DNA of 64,000 nucleotides from Streptomyces sp. I05A-00742 (GCF_013055795.1 NZ_JABETO010000005.1:236652-300651); one strand, 5' to 3'. Shown: positions 44,508 through 54,899, counted from the stretch's first letter. Program-made: numbers and translations. The notes: generated by a model from the sequence alone, not told the origin.

Positions 44508-45283
44508 CGGCGCAACTCCCCCCAGGTGTCCGGCCCCACGATGCCGTCGACGACCAGGCCCTTCGCCTTCTGGAAGTTCCGGGCGGCCTCTTTGCTCCGC
44601 TCGCCGTAGGAGCCGTCGATCAGGCCCGGGTCGAAGCCGTGGTGCCGCAGGAGGCACTGCGCCTCCAGCACTTCCCAGCCGCTGCTCTTGAGGTCCATCA
44701 GCACCGTGCGGGTCGGGCTGTAACCGGCCACCAGCGCGCCGTCCCGGCGTTCGACGTGGCAGGGGCGGGAACGTCCCTGCACGAAGACGAAGGGGGACGG
44801 AGTGCCCGCGGCCGGCGGGCCGTCGCTCCTCGGCTCGTCGTCCTCCCACGGCCGCGCGGCCAGCAGCCCGGCCGCCAGGGCGACCACCAGCACGGTCACC
44901 GCCGCGACGAACAGCCACATGCGCCGCCGCGTCTCGCGCAGCTCCTCCTCGCCCGGTGCCGGAACGGCCGGGGCGGCACCGGCGTCCCGGCCCTCGCGGT
45001 CAGCCGCGGCGGCCGCCTCGGTCCATGCCTCCGCCGCGAGTTCGTGCAGCACCAGGAGGCGGGCCGGGTCGGTCCCGCAGACCCGGGCCAGCTCCTCCAC
45101 GGCCTCCCGCGGCGGCAGCTGCCGGGCGTTGAGGTACCGCTCCCAGGAGGAGCGGCTGTACGAGGTCTTGGCCGCCAGCGCGGCGAGGCTCAGCCCGCTG
45201 CGGTCCTTGAATCTGCGGAGCTGTACGACGAACTGGCCCACCCGTTGATCGAGCGAGGCCGGTAATTCCTTCCAACGCGGCAT
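44504..45283 (-). CDS. HTH-TM protein with C-terminal peptidoglycan-binding domain
   Basis: 259 residues from MPRWKELPAS; an ATG four codons upstream is possible. HTH with LSLAALAAKTSYSRSSWERY (31-50) and LNARQLPPREAVEEL, TM helix (122-143), then an extracytoplasmic PG_binding_1 domain (about 204-257; CLLRHHGFDPGLIDGSYGER and GLVVDGIVGPDTWGELRR). It has the same HTH module as the two DUF2690 paralogues but another exported domain. A link between cell wall state and DNA binding is suggested by layout only. Confidence 0.8.
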   Translation of the reverse strand: MPRWKELPASLDQRVGQFVVQLRRFKDRSGLSLAALAAKTSYSRSSWERYLNARQLPPREAVEELARVCGTDPARLLVLHELAAEAWTEAAAAADREGRDAGAAPAVPAPGEEELRETRRRMWLFVAAVTVLVVALAAGLLAARPWEDDEPRSDGPPAAGTPSPFVFVQGRSRPCHVERRDGALVAGYSPTRTVLMDLKSSGWEVLEAQCLLRHHGFDPGLIDGSYGERSKEAARNFQKAKGLVVDGIVGPDTWGELRR

Positions 45284-45602
45284 GTTCCACCCCATACGCG
45301 TCACACGGTCCCCCGAGGCCACGTGCCTCCTGTGCCGCACATGATGGCGACGCCGGGCGGGGTTTTCCCGCACAACCGTCCGGCACAGATGTTTCCGGCC
45401 AGGCGCGGCGCCCCGGACGCGTCCCACCGCGACGTCATCCGGCCTCGCGTCTCCGCAGGTCACAGCGTGGGACGTCCCACATCGACCCAATGTTCGGGGA
45501 GCTCTGGGCAGTTGGGGATGTGGCGCATCACAGTCAGTCCTGCAAGCAGGGCGGCGCGGTCCACCCCGCGCCGCCCCACCACAACGGGGAGGAATCCGAA
45601 CC
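45284..45602. other. Divergent promoter region
   Basis: 319 nt between the HTH operon (minus) and the I36-like gene (plus) with no supported gene. It holds a perfect 14-bp palindrome, GTGGGACGTCCCAC, at 45467-45480, and a GGGGAGG ribosome site before 45603. Confidence 0.6.
45467..45480. promoter_or_regulatory. 14-bp perfect palindrome
   Basis: GTGGGACGTCCCAC, about 120 bp before the I36-like start and 184 bp before the HTH start. Candidate operator; no binding protein is known from this evidence. Confidence 0.5.
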
Positions 45603-46022
45603 ATGAACGTACGCAAGCGCATCGCCCTCGCCTCGGCGGCCCTCGCCCTGGGCGGCGGACTGGTGGCCGCAGGACCGGCGTCCGGCGCCTTCGCCGACGC
45701 GGGACCGGGTGCGGCCGTCGGCGCCACCCGGGACGCCTCCGCTGCGGCCAAGGCGAACTGTCAGTACCCGAACGTCTGCTTCATCAAGAACGGCAGGACG
45801 ATCGCGTCGTACAAGGACAGGGGGTACCAGAAGCTCGGCTCCAAGGCCCGGTCCGCACGGGAGATCTACAACAGCCGCAAGGACGACGGCGCCAAGGTCT
45901 ACTTCGTGCACACCAGTGGCAAGAAGGCCACGGCCTGCTTCCGCCCGAAGGCCAGGGCGGGCGTCGGCGCCGGGTGGACGGCCTACGCGATCGACATCCG
46001 GAACAGCCCGACCTGCAAGTAG
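45603..46022 (+). CDS. Secreted peptidase inhibitor I36-like protein
   Basis: 139 residues with a signal peptide (IALASAALALGGGLVAAG, cleavage near ASGAFA). The mature part has NCQYPNVCFIKNGRTIASYK, YKDRGYQKLGSKARSAREIY and NSRKDDGAKVYF, plus a late Cys and C-terminal TCK, giving two disulfides in the pattern of the small I36 (SMPI-like) inhibitors and related exported proteins of Streptomyces. It may inhibit metallo-peptidases or act as a structural exported protein. Followed by an 18-bp-stem terminator. Confidence 0.7.
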   Translation: MNVRKRIALASAALALGGGLVAAGPASGAFADAGPGAAVGATRDASAAAKANCQYPNVCFIKNGRTIASYKDRGYQKLGSKARSAREIYNSRKDDGAKVYFVHTSGKKATACFRPKARAGVGAGWTAYAIDIRNSPTCK

Positions 46023-46034
46023 GGCGGGCAAGGG

Positions 46035-46076
46035 CCGGTGGGCCGTCCTCTCACGGGGGAGAGGACGGCCCACCGG
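46035..46076. terminator. Very strong bidirectional terminator
   Basis: A perfect 18-bp stem (46035-46052 with 46059-46076, arm CCGGTGGGCCGTCCTCTC) and 6-nt loop between the convergent I36-like and DUF3017 genes. Confidence 0.9.
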
Positions 46077-46097
46077 AGCCGCACAGGCGTCCCGTCG

Positions 46098-46523
46098 CTA
46101 GACCGTGAAGTGCAGCACGTCTTCCAGGAACGGGATCTTCAGCCAAGGATGCGGCTGGGCCATCATCGCCAGCAGCAAAATCGCCAGCCCCAGCCCGCCG
46201 TACGTGAACATGTCCGTGAACCGCGACCGGACGGCCAGCATCCCCACCGACGGCAGCGCCCAGCGCAGCACCGCCCCGCCGATCATGGCGATGCCGATCA
46301 GCATCGTCCCGATCCGGAAGCCGTCCAGGGCGACGATCAGCAGCCCCAGCCCCGTCAGCCCCAGGACCAGGAGCAGCGGCCACTGCCGGGCCGGCGCCGG
46401 CGCGTCCCCGGGGGCGGCGCGGCCGCCGCCCTCCGGGCGCGCGGTGTCCCGGGTGAACTGGGGGAAGCGGCGCGACGTCCGGGGCCGCCCGGATCCGGAC
46501 GCCTTCCCTGAATCAGCCCGCAT
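46098..46523 (-). CDS. DUF3017 membrane protein
   Basis: 141 residues; a basic Pro/Gly-rich N-terminus of about 45 residues, then three TM helices (about 48-66, 68-92, 108-126). It matches actinobacterial DUF3017 proteins, which follow folD in Streptomyces. Here its start overlaps folD by 11 nt. Role unknown. Confidence 0.85.
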   Translation of the reverse strand: MRADSGKASGSGRPRTSRRFPQFTRDTARPEGGGRAAPGDAPAPARQWPLLLVLGLTGLGLLIVALDGFRIGTMLIGIAMIGGAVLRWALPSVGMLAVRSRFTDMFTYGGLGLAILLLAMMAQPHPWLKIPFLEDVLHFTV

Positions 46524-47382
46524 CGGCGATCCCCGCGGCGAGCTCCGCGGCCTCGACGACGTTGACGAGCAGCATGGCGCGGGTCATCGGGCCGACGCCG
46601 CCCGGGTTCGGCGAGATCCAGCCGGCGACCTCGGCCACCGCGGGGTCGACATCGCCCATGATCTTGCCCTCGCCGTCCCGGCTGACGCCGACGTCCAGCA
46701 CGGCCGCGCCCGGCTTGACGTCCTCCGGCTTGATCAGGTGCCCCACGCCGGCCGCCGCCACGATGATGTCGGCCTGCCGCAGGTGGGCGGAGAGGTCACG
46801 GGTGCCCGTGTGGCAGAGGGTGACCGTGGCGTTCTCGGACCGGCGGGTCAGCAGCAGGCCGATGGAACGGCCCACCGTGATACCGCGGCCGACGACCACC
46901 ACATTGGCTCCGTTGATCTCCACCCCGTGGCGGCGCAGCAGCTCGATGATCCCGTTCGGGGTGCAGGGCAGCGGCGCGGTCTCGTTGAGCACCAGGCGGC
47001 CCAGGCTCATCGGGTGCAGCCCGTCGGCGTCCTTGGCCGGGTCCATCAGCTCCAGCACCCGGTTGGTGTCGATGTGCTTGGGAAGCGGGAGTTGCACGAT
47101 GTAACCGGTGCAGTCGGGGTTCTCGTTGAGCTCCCGGACGACCGCCTCGATCTCCTCCTGCGTCGCGGTGTCCGGCAGCTCGCGCTGGATGGACCCGATG
47201 CCGACCTGGGCGCAGTCGCGGTGCTTGCCCGCCACGTACCACTTGCTGCCGGGGTCCTCCCCCACCAGGAGGGTGCCCAGGCCGGGGGTGATGCCCTTGG
47301 CCCTGAGGGCCTCCACGCGCGTGGAGAGTTCGGACTTGATCGCGGCCGCGGTGGCCTTGCCATCGAGAATCTGAGCGGTCAT
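46513..47382 (-). CDS. folD: Bifunctional methylenetetrahydrofolate dehydrogenase/cyclohydrolase
   Basis: 289 residues from [16 protein letters not shown]. Motifs include the catalytic Lys region ([20 protein letters not shown]), [30 protein letters not shown] and NADP-binding [17 protein letters not shown]. It interconverts methylene-THF, methenyl-THF and formyl-THF, feeding the purH/purN reactions encoded nearby. The upstream 265-bp gap to the plus-strand membrane gene contains a TTGACA box on the minus strand (47533-47528) and the odd palindrome GACAAATTGTC (47521-47531), a likely promoter. Confidence 0.97.
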   Translation of the reverse strand: MTAQILDGKATAAAIKSELSTRVEALRAKGITPGLGTLLVGEDPGSKWYVAGKHRDCAQVGIGSIQRELPDTATQEEIEAVVRELNENPDCTGYIVQLPLPKHIDTNRVLELMDPAKDADGLHPMSLGRLVLNETAPLPCTPNGIIELLRRHGVEINGANVVVVGRGITVGRSIGLLLTRRSENATVTLCHTGTRDLSAHLRQADIIVAAAGVGHLIKPEDVKPGAAVLDVGVSRDGEGKIMGDVDPAVAEVAGWISPNPGGVGPMTRAMLLVNVVEAAELAAGIADAG

Positions 47383-47647
47383 GGCTCCATACTCCTGGAT
47401 CCGGCGGCGGCCCTTCCAATCAGGAGGGCCCACCGCCCTGTGTTCACGGGGACTGCGGGATCTCGTTCACGTGGAGATCACGGTCACGCGGCACTTGAAC
47501 AACGCCGAGGATATCGGCTGGACAAATTGTCAAGCCCCCGATCACGATGAACATGAGTGCCGCGGGCGGTAGGGGGCGAGCCGCTCAGCCAATCCTCCGT
47601 AAGGTCCGCGTCCGTCCCCGCACGACTATCGGAGGAACCACACGACC

Positions 47648-48238
47648 ATGAGCTTCGGTCAGCAGAACAACCCGTACGGCCAGCCCCCGCAGGCCGGCTA
47701 CGGCTACCCGCAGCAGGCCCCGCAGCCGGGGCAGCCGTACGCGGCGTACCCGCAGCAGGGCGGGTTCAACGGGATGCCGCCGGTGCCCGCGGAAATGCCG
47801 GGCATCACCAAGGCCGCCCGGATCTTCATGTGGGTCATCGCCGCCGTGCATGTGGCCGTGTGCGCCTTCTTCATCGCGGCGTACGCGACGTTCAAGGACG
47901 AGGTCGACAAGCGCAGCGGGGAGACGGTCACCACCCGCGACGGCGACACGGTCGACATCGAGACCGTCGGCGACGTCGGCAAGGGCATCATCGGCTTCTT
48001 CGCCGGGCTGGCCCTGGTGTTCGCGATCATCGGCATCATCCTCGCCGTCCGCTACGCCAAGGGCGGCAACGGCGTCCGCGTCGGCTCCATCGTCTACGCG
48101 TCGTTCGCGATCATCAGCGGTCTGTTCACCTCGCTCGTGTACGGGCTGGGCCTGCTGACGCTGATCCTGGCGATCCTGACCATCGTCTTCTGCGCCAAGC
48201 GCGCGTCCGCCGAGTGGTTCCGGCGCCCGCGCTACTGA
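47648..48238 (+). CDS. Pro/Gln/Tyr-rich membrane protein
   Basis: 196 residues. The N-terminus is a low-complexity PQQAPQPGQPYAAYPQQ segment (about 1-48), followed by three or four TM helices (about 58-82, 113-138, 147-185) and ending in WFRRPRY. It is of the DUF4190-like/Streptomyces small membrane protein group; no enzyme motifs. The Pro/Tyr-rich tail likely lies in the cytosol. Followed by a terminator at 48259. Confidence 0.75.
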   Translation: MSFGQQNNPYGQPPQAGYGYPQQAPQPGQPYAAYPQQGGFNGMPPVPAEMPGITKAARIFMWVIAAVHVAVCAFFIAAYATFKDEVDKRSGETVTTRDGDTVDIETVGDVGKGIIGFFAGLALVFAIIGIILAVRYAKGGNGVRVGSIVYASFAIISGLFTSLVYGLGLLTLILAILTIVFCAKRASAEWFRRPRY

Positions 48239-48258
48239 GCGCCGCGCACCGTCCGGGC

Positions 48259-48293
48259 CCGGAGGCCGCTCCCCGTCGGGGTGCGGCCTCCGG
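48259..48293. terminator. Hairpin terminator
   Basis: CCGGAGGCCGC (48259-48269) with GCGGCCTCCGG (48283-48293); the loop contains its own CCCC/GGGG pair. Lies between the convergent membrane gene and purH. Confidence 0.8.
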
Positions 48294-48301
48294 CCGTTCC
48301 G

Positions 48302-48391
48302 GCCGATGTCGGTGGCAGAGCCGACGTCAGCGGTGGAGCCGATGTCAGCGGTGGAGCCGATGTCAGCGGTGGAGCCGATGTCAGTGGAAGA
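48302..48391. repeat. Five 18-bp tandem repeats overlapping the purH stop
   Basis: Units of GCCGATGTCAGCGGTGGA type at 48302, 48320, 48338, 48356 and 48374, with drift in the outer ones. The last unit covers the final four codons of purH including its stop (48381-48383), so the array probably grew from the gene's end. Non-coding. Confidence 0.85.
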
Positions 48392-49943
48392 AGTGCCGCG
48401 TACCCGTGAAGTACATCGTCACCCCGGCCGCCTTCGCGGCCTCCACCACCTGCTCGTCGCGGACCGAACCGCCCGGCTGGACCACGGCCTTGACGCCCGC
48501 GTCCGCCAGGACCTGGAAACCGTCGGGGAACGGGAAGAAGGCGTCCGAGGCCGCGTACGCCCCGCGGGCCCGCTCCTCCCCCGCCCGCCGGACGGCCAGC
48601 TTCGCGGAGTCCACGCGGTTGACCTGGCCCATGCCGACGCCGACGGTGGCGCCGTCCTTGGCGAGCAGGATCGCGTTGGACTTCACGGCGCGGCACGCCT
48701 TCCACGCGAACGCCAGGTCCGCGAGTTCACCGGCGGACAGCGCCTCGCCGGAGGCGAGCGTCCAGTTCGCCGGGTCGTCGCCCTCGGCCTGGAACCGGTC
48801 CTTGGCCTGGACGAGGACGCCGCCCTCGATCGGCCGCGACTCGGCGCCGGCCGCGGGGGCGTCGGCGCAGCGGAGCACCCGGATGTTCTTCTTGCGCGCC
48901 AGGACCTCGACCGCGCCGTCCTCGTAGGCGGGGGCGACGATGACCTCGGTGAAGATCTCGGCGACCTGCTCCGCCATGGCCACGCTGACCGGGCGGTTGA
49001 CGGCGATCACGCCGCCGAAGGCCGACAGCGAGTCGCAGGCGTGCGCCTTGCGGTGCGCCTCGGCGACGTCCGCGGCGACCGCGATGCCGCAGGGGTTGGC
49101 GTGCTTGATGATCGCGACGCAGGGCTCGTCGTGGTCGTACGCGGCCCGGCGGGCGGCCTCGGTGTCGACGAAGTTGTTGTACGACATCTCCTTGCCGTGC
49201 AGCTGCTCGGCGTGGGCGAGGCCCTTGCCCGTGCCGTCGGTGAAGAGGGCGGCGGGCTGGTGCGGGTTCTCGCCGTAGCGCAGGACCTGCTCACGGGCGT
49301 AGGAGACGCCGATGAAGTCCGGCCAGGGGCCCTCGTCCGCCGCGTAGTCGGCGGCGAACCAGTTCGCCACCGCCACGTCGTAGGCGGCCGTGTGCTGGAA
49401 CGCCTCGGCGGCCAGCCGCTTGCGCGCGGCCAGGTCGAAGCCGCCGTCGGTGACGGCCTTCAGGACCTCGCCGTACCGGCCGGGGCTGACGACCACGGCG
49501 ACGGACGGGTGGTTCTTGGCGGCGGCGCGGACCATGGAGGGACCGCCGATGTCGATCTGCTCCACGCACTCGTCCGGGGACGCGCCGGAGGCGACGGTCT
49601 CACGGAACGGGTAGAGGTTGACGACCACCAGCTCGAAGGGGCGCACGCCCAGTTCGTCGAGCTGCTCGCGGTGGGCGTCGAGGCGCTGGTCGGCCAGGAT
49701 GCCGGCGTGCACGCGCGGGTGGAGGGTCTTGACCCGGCCGTCCAGGCACTCGGGGAAGCCCGTCAGCTCCTCGACCCGGGTGACCGGCACCCCGGCGGCG
49801 GCGATCCGGCCGGCCGTCGAACCGGTCGAGACGAGTTCGACGCCCGCCTCGTGCAGCCCGCGGGCCAGCTCCTCCAGCCCCGTCTTGTCGTAGACGCTGA
49901 CCAGCGCCCGGCGGATGGGCCGCTTCGTACCTTCGGCGGTCAC
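48381..49943 (-). CDS. purH: Bifunctional AICAR transformylase/IMP cyclohydrolase
   Basis: 520 residues, GTG start overlapping the purN stop (GTGA). The N-terminal cyclohydrolase MGS-like domain ([53 protein letters not shown]) precedes the transformylase domain with the catalytic KHANPCGIA and KNIRVLRC. Both halves of the usual 520-530-residue enzyme are complete. It performs the last two steps to IMP. Transcribed after purN. Confidence 0.97.
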   Translation of the reverse strand: MTAEGTKRPIRRALVSVYDKTGLEELARGLHEAGVELVSTGSTAGRIAAAGVPVTRVEELTGFPECLDGRVKTLHPRVHAGILADQRLDAHREQLDELGVRPFELVVVNLYPFRETVASGASPDECVEQIDIGGPSMVRAAAKNHPSVAVVVSPGRYGEVLKAVTDGGFDLAARKRLAAEAFQHTAAYDVAVANWFAADYAADEGPWPDFIGVSYAREQVLRYGENPHQPAALFTDGTGKGLAHAEQLHGKEMSYNNFVDTEAARRAAYDHDEPCVAIIKHANPCGIAVAADVAEAHRKAHACDSLSAFGGVIAVNRPVSVAMAEQVAEIFTEVIVAPAYEDGAVEVLARKKNIRVLRCADAPAAGAESRPIEGGVLVQAKDRFQAEGDDPANWTLASGEALSAGELADLAFAWKACRAVKSNAILLAKDGATVGVGMGQVNRVDSAKLAVRRAGEERARGAYAASDAFFPFPDGFQVLADAGVKAVVQPGGSVRDEQVVEAAKAAGVTMYFTGTRHFFH

Positions 49944-50566
49944 GAGATCCGTACCTTTCGTCCCTCAATGCGATAGCCGTGCCGGGCCAGACGCCCCACG
50001 ACTTCGACGAGCAGCTGTCGCTCGACTTCCTTGATCCGCTCGTGGAGAGCGGCTTCCTCGTCCTTCTCCCGGACCTCGACCACGCCCTGGGCGATGATCG
50101 GTCCGGTGTCGACGCCGTCGTCGACGAAGTGGACGGTGCACCCGGTGACCTTCACCCCGTACGCGAGCGCGTCGCGCACGCCGTGGGCCCCGGGAAAACT
50201 GGGCAGCAGGGCGGGGTGGGTGTTGACGGTCCGCCCGCCGAACCGCGCGAGGAATTCCTTGCCCAGGATCTTCATGAAGCCCGCGGAGACGACCAGGTCC
50301 GGCTCGTACGCGGCCGTCGCCCCGGCCAGGGCACGGTCCCATTCGGCGCGGGACGCGTAGTCCTTCACGCGCCGGACGAACACCGGCAGCCCGGCGCGCT
50401 CGGCGCGTTCGAGGCCCGCGATGCCGTCCCGGTCGGCGCCGACGGCCACGATCCGGGCGCCGTAGCCGTCCGGGTCGGCGGCGATCGCGTCCAGCAGCGC
50501 CTGGAGGTTCGTACCGGAACCGGAGACGAGTACGACGATGCGGGCGGGGTGGGCGGGGGGAGCCAC
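49940..50566 (-). CDS. purN: Phosphoribosylglycinamide formyltransferase
   Basis: 208 residues from a GTG preceded by GAAAGGG. The frame is open far upstream, but that stretch has no coding character and no homology to the family. Motifs: [31 protein letters not shown], the catalytic [15 protein letters not shown] and [15 protein letters not shown]. It formylates GAR with 10-formyl-THF, third purine step. First of the purN-purH pair. Confidence 0.96.
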   Translation of the reverse strand: MAPPAHPARIVVLVSGSGTNLQALLDAIAADPDGYGARIVAVGADRDGIAGLERAERAGLPVFVRRVKDYASRAEWDRALAGATAAYEPDLVVSAGFMKILGKEFLARFGGRTVNTHPALLPSFPGAHGVRDALAYGVKVTGCTVHFVDDGVDTGPIIAQGVVEVREKDEEAALHERIKEVERQLLVEVVGRLARHGYRIEGRKVRIS

Positions 50567-50845
50567 GGCGGGCCCTTTCTCGCGGGCGGTGCGGTTTGTA
50601 TGGTCGTACGAGACGGAGGTGTCCCCGGATACGGGGGACCCTACGAAGCCGCCGACCGGCTGCAACGATACCGGCACACCGATCGGCCCCCGCGGGACGG
50701 GGGCGCGCGCGGAAGGTAGCGTCTGTGGACGGCGTCCACCAGGGCCGACGCGGTAACGGACTCGACTCCGGAAAACCGGCCGCACGGCCGTACGCTCGAC
50801 GTACAGGACGCGACACAGACGAGACCAGGGGAAGACACACGCCAC

Positions 50846-51712
50846 ATGCCGGACCGACGCCGCCCCGCGGTTCACCGCCTCCCGCTGCCCGCCGCGTCCG
50901 CGGCGGCCGCGGCGAGGAACATCACCACGCCGGCGGCGACCGCCACGGGCCCCCGCCCGGCACTGTCCTCCGCCAGGGAACAGCAGGACAACCCCTTCGC
51001 ACCCCCGCCGCAGGACCGGCCGGACCAGCCGTGGCAGCCTCGCCAGCCGCAGGGCGGCGGGCGCCCGGCGGGGGGCTCCCCCGACGGCTCTTCCGGTGAC
51101 CCGTCCGGGGGCTCCCACGGCGGGCCTTCCGACGGCTCCGCCGGTGGCCCTTCCGACGGGCCGGACGGGGCCGGGCAGCAGCCCCCCGCCTGGGGCAGCC
51201 AGTGGAGCAGCCGGCAGCCCGGCCGCCACAACGGCGGCTTCGGCGGCCCGCAGGGCAACGGCCAGGACCCGACGAACGGCGGCCCCGGCGGCGGCCCCCG
51301 CTGGGACCCCACCGACCCGTCCCAGCGCCGCGCCCGCTACGCCCTGCTCGCCGGCCTCTGGGGATTCTTCTTCGCCCTGTTCAGCCTCCCCGAGGTCGCC
51401 CTCCTCCTGGGCGCCCTCTCCGTCTACTGGGCGGTCAGCTCCCTCCGCGCCAAAACCACCCGCCGCACCGGCGACACCGGCCCCGCCCCGTCCCCCCAGC
51501 CCGGCGGCTTCCGGCCGCAGACGACCGCCGCGGTGAGCGGACTGGTCATGGGCGGGCTGGCCCTGCTGATCGTGGTGTCCACGTACTCGTTCCAGCTCAT
51601 CTACCGCGACTACTACACCTGCGTGGACGACGCCCTCACCCAGACCTCCCGCCAGTCCTGCGAGAACCACCTGCCGAAGCATCTGCGGCCGCTGCTGAGC
51701 GTGGACGACTGA
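50846..51712 (+). CDS. Pro/Gly-rich membrane protein
   Basis: 288 residues; the start is uncertain and the first 45 codons are Ala/Arg/Pro-rich and may be untranslated, with EQQDNPFAPPPQDRPDQPW closer to homologues' N-termini. A Gly/Ser/Pro/Asp repeat linker (about 65-150, units such as GGPSDGSAGG) leads to two TM helices (163-188 and 225-247). The ending TCVDDALTQTSRQSCENHLP is a conserved tail. This gene precedes purN divergently in Streptomyces. No function known. Confidence 0.65.
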   Translation: MPDRRRPAVHRLPLPAASAAAAARNITTPAATATGPRPALSSAREQQDNPFAPPPQDRPDQPWQPRQPQGGGRPAGGSPDGSSGDPSGGSHGGPSDGSAGGPSDGPDGAGQQPPAWGSQWSSRQPGRHNGGFGGPQGNGQDPTNGGPGGGPRWDPTDPSQRRARYALLAGLWGFFFALFSLPEVALLLGALSVYWAVSSLRAKTTRRTGDTGPAPSPQPGGFRPQTTAAVSGLVMGGLALLIVVSTYSFQLIYRDYYTCVDDALTQTSRQSCENHLPKHLRPLLSVDD

Positions 51713-52487
51713 CGGGGGCTTTGGCGGGGCGGTGCGTTGACGGGGGCGGCCGTACCGGCGTCCGGGAGTGGCTGCGGGGCTCGCGCCGGGGGACGGTCGG
51801 CCGGGGGCCGGTGCTCGGACGGGCGGCTGCTGACTGCGGCGCCCGGGGGCGGGTGATCGTGGGGCGGCGTCCGTGAGGCGTACGGCCGGCGGTCCCGGCG
51901 TCGTGCAGGTGACCGCAGGGGGCAAGAGCAGCAGCGTCCACCAGGCCCGCAGCCCGGGCGGGTGATCGCGGGGCAGCCCCTGCGAGGCGTACAGCCGCCG
52001 GCCCCGGCGTCGGCCAGGCGACCGCGAGACCGGCCACCGCCAGGGCGGCAGCGTCCACGCGGGCCCGCAGCCCGGGCGGGTGATCGCGAAGCAACTCCTG
52101 CGAAACGCACAGCCAACGACCCCGGCGTTGAGCAAAGCAACCACCAGACCGACCACCGCCACCGCGACAGCGTCCACCGGGACCACAACCCAGGCGAGTG
52201 ATCGCAACGGAATGCCCACGGGGGGCGGCCCACCGACCGGTCCCTGCACCTCGGTCGGCGGCTGGCGAGGCGCAAGCTCGCGCCCCGGCGCCCGGCCGAC
52301 GGCCGGTGGCCGGTGGCCGGTGGCCGGTGGCCGGGTCCGTGACCGCTCGTCCCACCACTCGTCGGGCAACGGCACCGGAGCGGACCACCGCCGCGGCCCG
52401 GCACCCCGGCCGGCGGCCGGGCCAGGCGTGGCGCTCGCGCCCCCGGCTACCGACCCGGCGCCCGGCCGACAGCCGTCACCGCGTCCG
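51713..52487. other. Long intergenic region with degenerate tandem repeats
   Basis: 775 nt with no supported gene. Units of 109-118 bp occupy 51851-52195; the rest is GC-rich sequence with CCGGTGGCCGGTGGCCGG-type short repeats near 52305-52330. Confidence 0.8.
51851..52195. repeat. About three degenerate 109-118-bp tandem repeats
   Basis: Each unit begins with GGGTGATCG at 51851, 51960 and 52078, with a fourth start (GAGTGATCG) at 52196. Shared blocks include CCCCGGCGT, CAGCGTCCAC and GGCCCGCAGCCCGGGC. GC content falls from unit 1 to 3, suggesting different ages. Minus-strand translation of each unit gives a similar hydrophobic Val/Ala segment, but in different frames. Confidence 0.75.
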
Positions 52488-54731
52488 TCACCGCTCGCCC
52501 CACCGCTCGTCGAGCAGCCGCGCCGGGTCCCGGGGCTCGAAGTCGGGCATGAGGCCGCCGCCGGAGTCCTTCAGCGCCGCCCAGCGGGCCTGGCGCATGG
52601 CGGTGTCGTGCCAGTCGGCGCCGTCGAGACCGCCGGCCATGGCGGGATCGGGGACCGGGGGGAGCGGGGACTTGCGTGCCTTGCGCGCACGCCGTGCCGC
52701 CTGTTTGGCCTCGCGACGGGCGGTGCGCGCCGCCTCGCGACGGGCAGCGCGGTCCGCGCGGGAGGCACGGGCGCCGCGGTGCCGGCGCCGCGGCGGCTCG
52801 GCCCGGGCGTCGGCGCCGAGGAAGACGCCGTGCACGGGGAGCAGGGGCAGGCTCTCCGGCGCGTAGGACACCGGGGTGGTGACCGGCGCGGAGGCGTCCT
52901 GCTGCGGGACGTTCGCCGGTGGCCGTCCGCGCTCTCCGCCCTCCTTCGGTTCTCCTGCGGGCTCGCAGCCCCCGTCTCCGGCCGCGTCCGGCCGTCGTGG
53001 ATCCGGTTCCGGGAGGGCCAGTTCGGTGCTCTGGGCGGCCCCGCCCGCGGCGAAGCCCAGCCAGCGGGCGGCGGCCCTCCACAGGGAACGACGGGACCGG
53101 TCACGTCCCCGACGGCGTGGCGGCTCCGGCGGCCCCGCGGGGGCCGACGCCGTCGCCGCCGTCGCGGCCGTCGCGCCCCCCGCCCTCAGCCCGAGGGCGA
53201 GCCCCGTGCGCCGCCACCAGCCGCGCGGCCGGACCCCGTCGTCCGCCGCCGCCACCGGCTGTTCGGCCCGGCGGAGCCGACGGACGATCAGGGCGCCGGG
53301 CACGCCGACGACGACCGTCCAGGCGAGGCAGGCGAGACCGGTGAGGCCGAAGGAGGGCCCGAAGCGGGAGAGGGTGGCGGTGCCCAGCGGCCCGCCGGCG
53401 GCGTAGGCGAGCAGGGTGGTCACGGCGGCGCAGACAAGCGCGGCGAGGAAGGCGATCGCGACGGTCTCCCGCCGTCCGACGGTCGCGGGGCGGCGGGGCA
53501 CGGCCGCGCTCGCCACCGCGACGCCCGCGGCCGCCACCAGGGCGGCGGCACCGGCGAGGGCCGGCGGACCGGCCTCGCCGGGCCCGGGCACCGCGGCGAG
53601 CAGGGGGAACGGCGGGAGTTGAGGACGGCCCGGCGCTCCGAACACGGGCAGCGCCACCGGGACGACGAGCCCGCCCGCACCGACGGCGAAGCCGGGCCCC
53701 AGCCCGTAGGCCGCCGTCCAGATCACCGCGTTCGGCAGCAGCGCCACGCTCAGCAGCACCACGGCCAACTGGCCCGACCAGCCCGCCGCCAGCTGCGCCA
53801 CCGCCTCCTGCGCGGCGCCCCCGTGCACCGCCAGGGACACCGCCAGCAGCAGCGCGGCCCCGCCGAACAGCACCGCCGTGCCCGCCGCGGCGGCCCGCAT
53901 GACGGCCACGACGTGTGCTGCGGTGAACCACCGCCGCACGAACGCCGGGACCACGCGCAGCACCCGCCGGACCCTCGCGGACGGTCTCCCGGCCGGGCAC
54001 CCCGACGCCACCCATACGCCGATGCCCGCCGGGACCGCCGCGACGAGCGGCAGGTGGAGCAGGGCGCTCAGCGGGTCGACGCGGACCGGGCCGGACGAGG
54101 CGTAGAGCACCGCCGCGGCGCTCACCAGCAGATATCCACCGAGCAGTGCGACGAAGGCGGTGCGTGGCGGCAGCATCGGGACGGGCGGGCACGGCGGTGG
54201 CAGGGGGCCCGTGGCCCATGGCACCGGGACCTCATGGGCGTCACGCCGGACGCCGATTTCGCTGTCGCTGCCGTCGCTCCCGTCACCACCGGCCTCTTCA
54301 CCGGGCCCGGCGGCGATGTCGGCGAGGTCGGCGCGTTCGTCCGCCCGGAGCTCGTCCTCGTCCTCCGGCGGCATCGGCGCCTGCCGGGCCGCCCGGTGGA
54401 CCAGCAGGCAGGGGACGACGGTGAACAGCAGCGGCGTCAGCCCCACGGGGGCGGGCGTTCCGGAGAGGGTCTCGTCGCGGACCAGGTCGGCGCCGTGGGC
54501 CAGCAGCCAGAGGGCGGTGGCGATGTGCAGCGCTCCGGCGGGTCCGCTGTCCGGGTAGGGCGACACGATCCACAGCGCCAGGACGAGCGTGGCGAACGTC
54601 CCGAGCCCCAGACCGGCGGCGACCGCCCCGCCGAAGAACGCCCTGCCCGCCCCCGGCGTCCCGCGCGCTGCGGAGCGGGGATGCGACGGCAACGACGGAC
54701 CACTGTGGGCATATGGGGTCACAAGGGCCAT
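52488..54731 (-). CDS. DUF6350 multi-spanning membrane protein
   Basis: 747 residues from [10 protein letters not shown]. At least ten TM helices run from about 30 to 470 (for example [74 protein letters not shown]), with acidic Asp/Glu segments between. The last 250 residues are a long basic cytoplasmic tail (Arg/Ala/Glu) ending in [17 protein letters not shown]. This is the DUF6350 (Streptomyces cell-division-protein-PerM-like) family near purN/sucCD. No catalytic motif. Role in division is from family naming only. Confidence 0.8.
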   Translation of the reverse strand: MALVTPYAHSGPSLPSHPRSAARGTPGAGRAFFGGAVAAGLGLGTFATLVLALWIVSPYPDSGPAGALHIATALWLLAHGADLVRDETLSGTPAPVGLTPLLFTVVPCLLVHRAARQAPMPPEDEDELRADERADLADIAAGPGEEAGGDGSDGSDSEIGVRRDAHEVPVPWATGPLPPPCPPVPMLPPRTAFVALLGGYLLVSAAAVLYASSGPVRVDPLSALLHLPLVAAVPAGIGVWVASGCPAGRPSARVRRVLRVVPAFVRRWFTAAHVVAVMRAAAAGTAVLFGGAALLLAVSLAVHGGAAQEAVAQLAAGWSGQLAVVLLSVALLPNAVIWTAAYGLGPGFAVGAGGLVVPVALPVFGAPGRPQLPPFPLLAAVPGPGEAGPPALAGAAALVAAAGVAVASAAVPRRPATVGRRETVAIAFLAALVCAAVTTLLAYAAGGPLGTATLSRFGPSFGLTGLACLAWTVVVGVPGALIVRRLRRAEQPVAAADDGVRPRGWWRRTGLALGLRAGGATAATAATASAPAGPPEPPRRRGRDRSRRSLWRAAARWLGFAAGGAAQSTELALPEPDPRRPDAAGDGGCEPAGEPKEGGERGRPPANVPQQDASAPVTTPVSYAPESLPLLPVHGVFLGADARAEPPRRRHRGARASRADRAARREAARTARREAKQAARRARKARKSPLPPVPDPAMAGGLDGADWHDTAMRQARWAALKDSGGGLMPDFEPRDPARLLDERWGER

Positions 54732-54863
54732 GCTGCCAACAACGCGCCTTTCGGGCGGGTAGCGACAAAAGACCGTCGTGTCGTGTTCAGGGCGGTACGG
54801 GCATCCGGCCGGACGCCGGTGCCCCGGACGGGTGAGCGCGGCGGTGGACGCCTGCCGGACGCA

Positions 54864-54899
54864 CGTGGGCCCGCACCCCTCGGGGGGTACGGGCCCACG
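54864..54899 (-). terminator. Hairpin terminator after sucD
   Basis: CGTGGGCCCG (54864-54873) with CGGGCCCACG (54890-54899), 16-nt loop. It lies 73 nt after the sucD stop on the minus strand. Confidence 0.8.

Noticed and set aside
48302..48391. CRISPR-like array near purH
   Set aside because: 18-bp units are head to tail with no spacers and no cas genes are near; the same holds for the arrays at 43343 and 51851.
50567..52375. Upstream extension of purN to an 811-codon ORF
   Set aside because: Family size is about 200 residues, a GTG with a good ribosome site exists at 50566, and the extension runs antisense through the plus-strand membrane gene and the repeat region.
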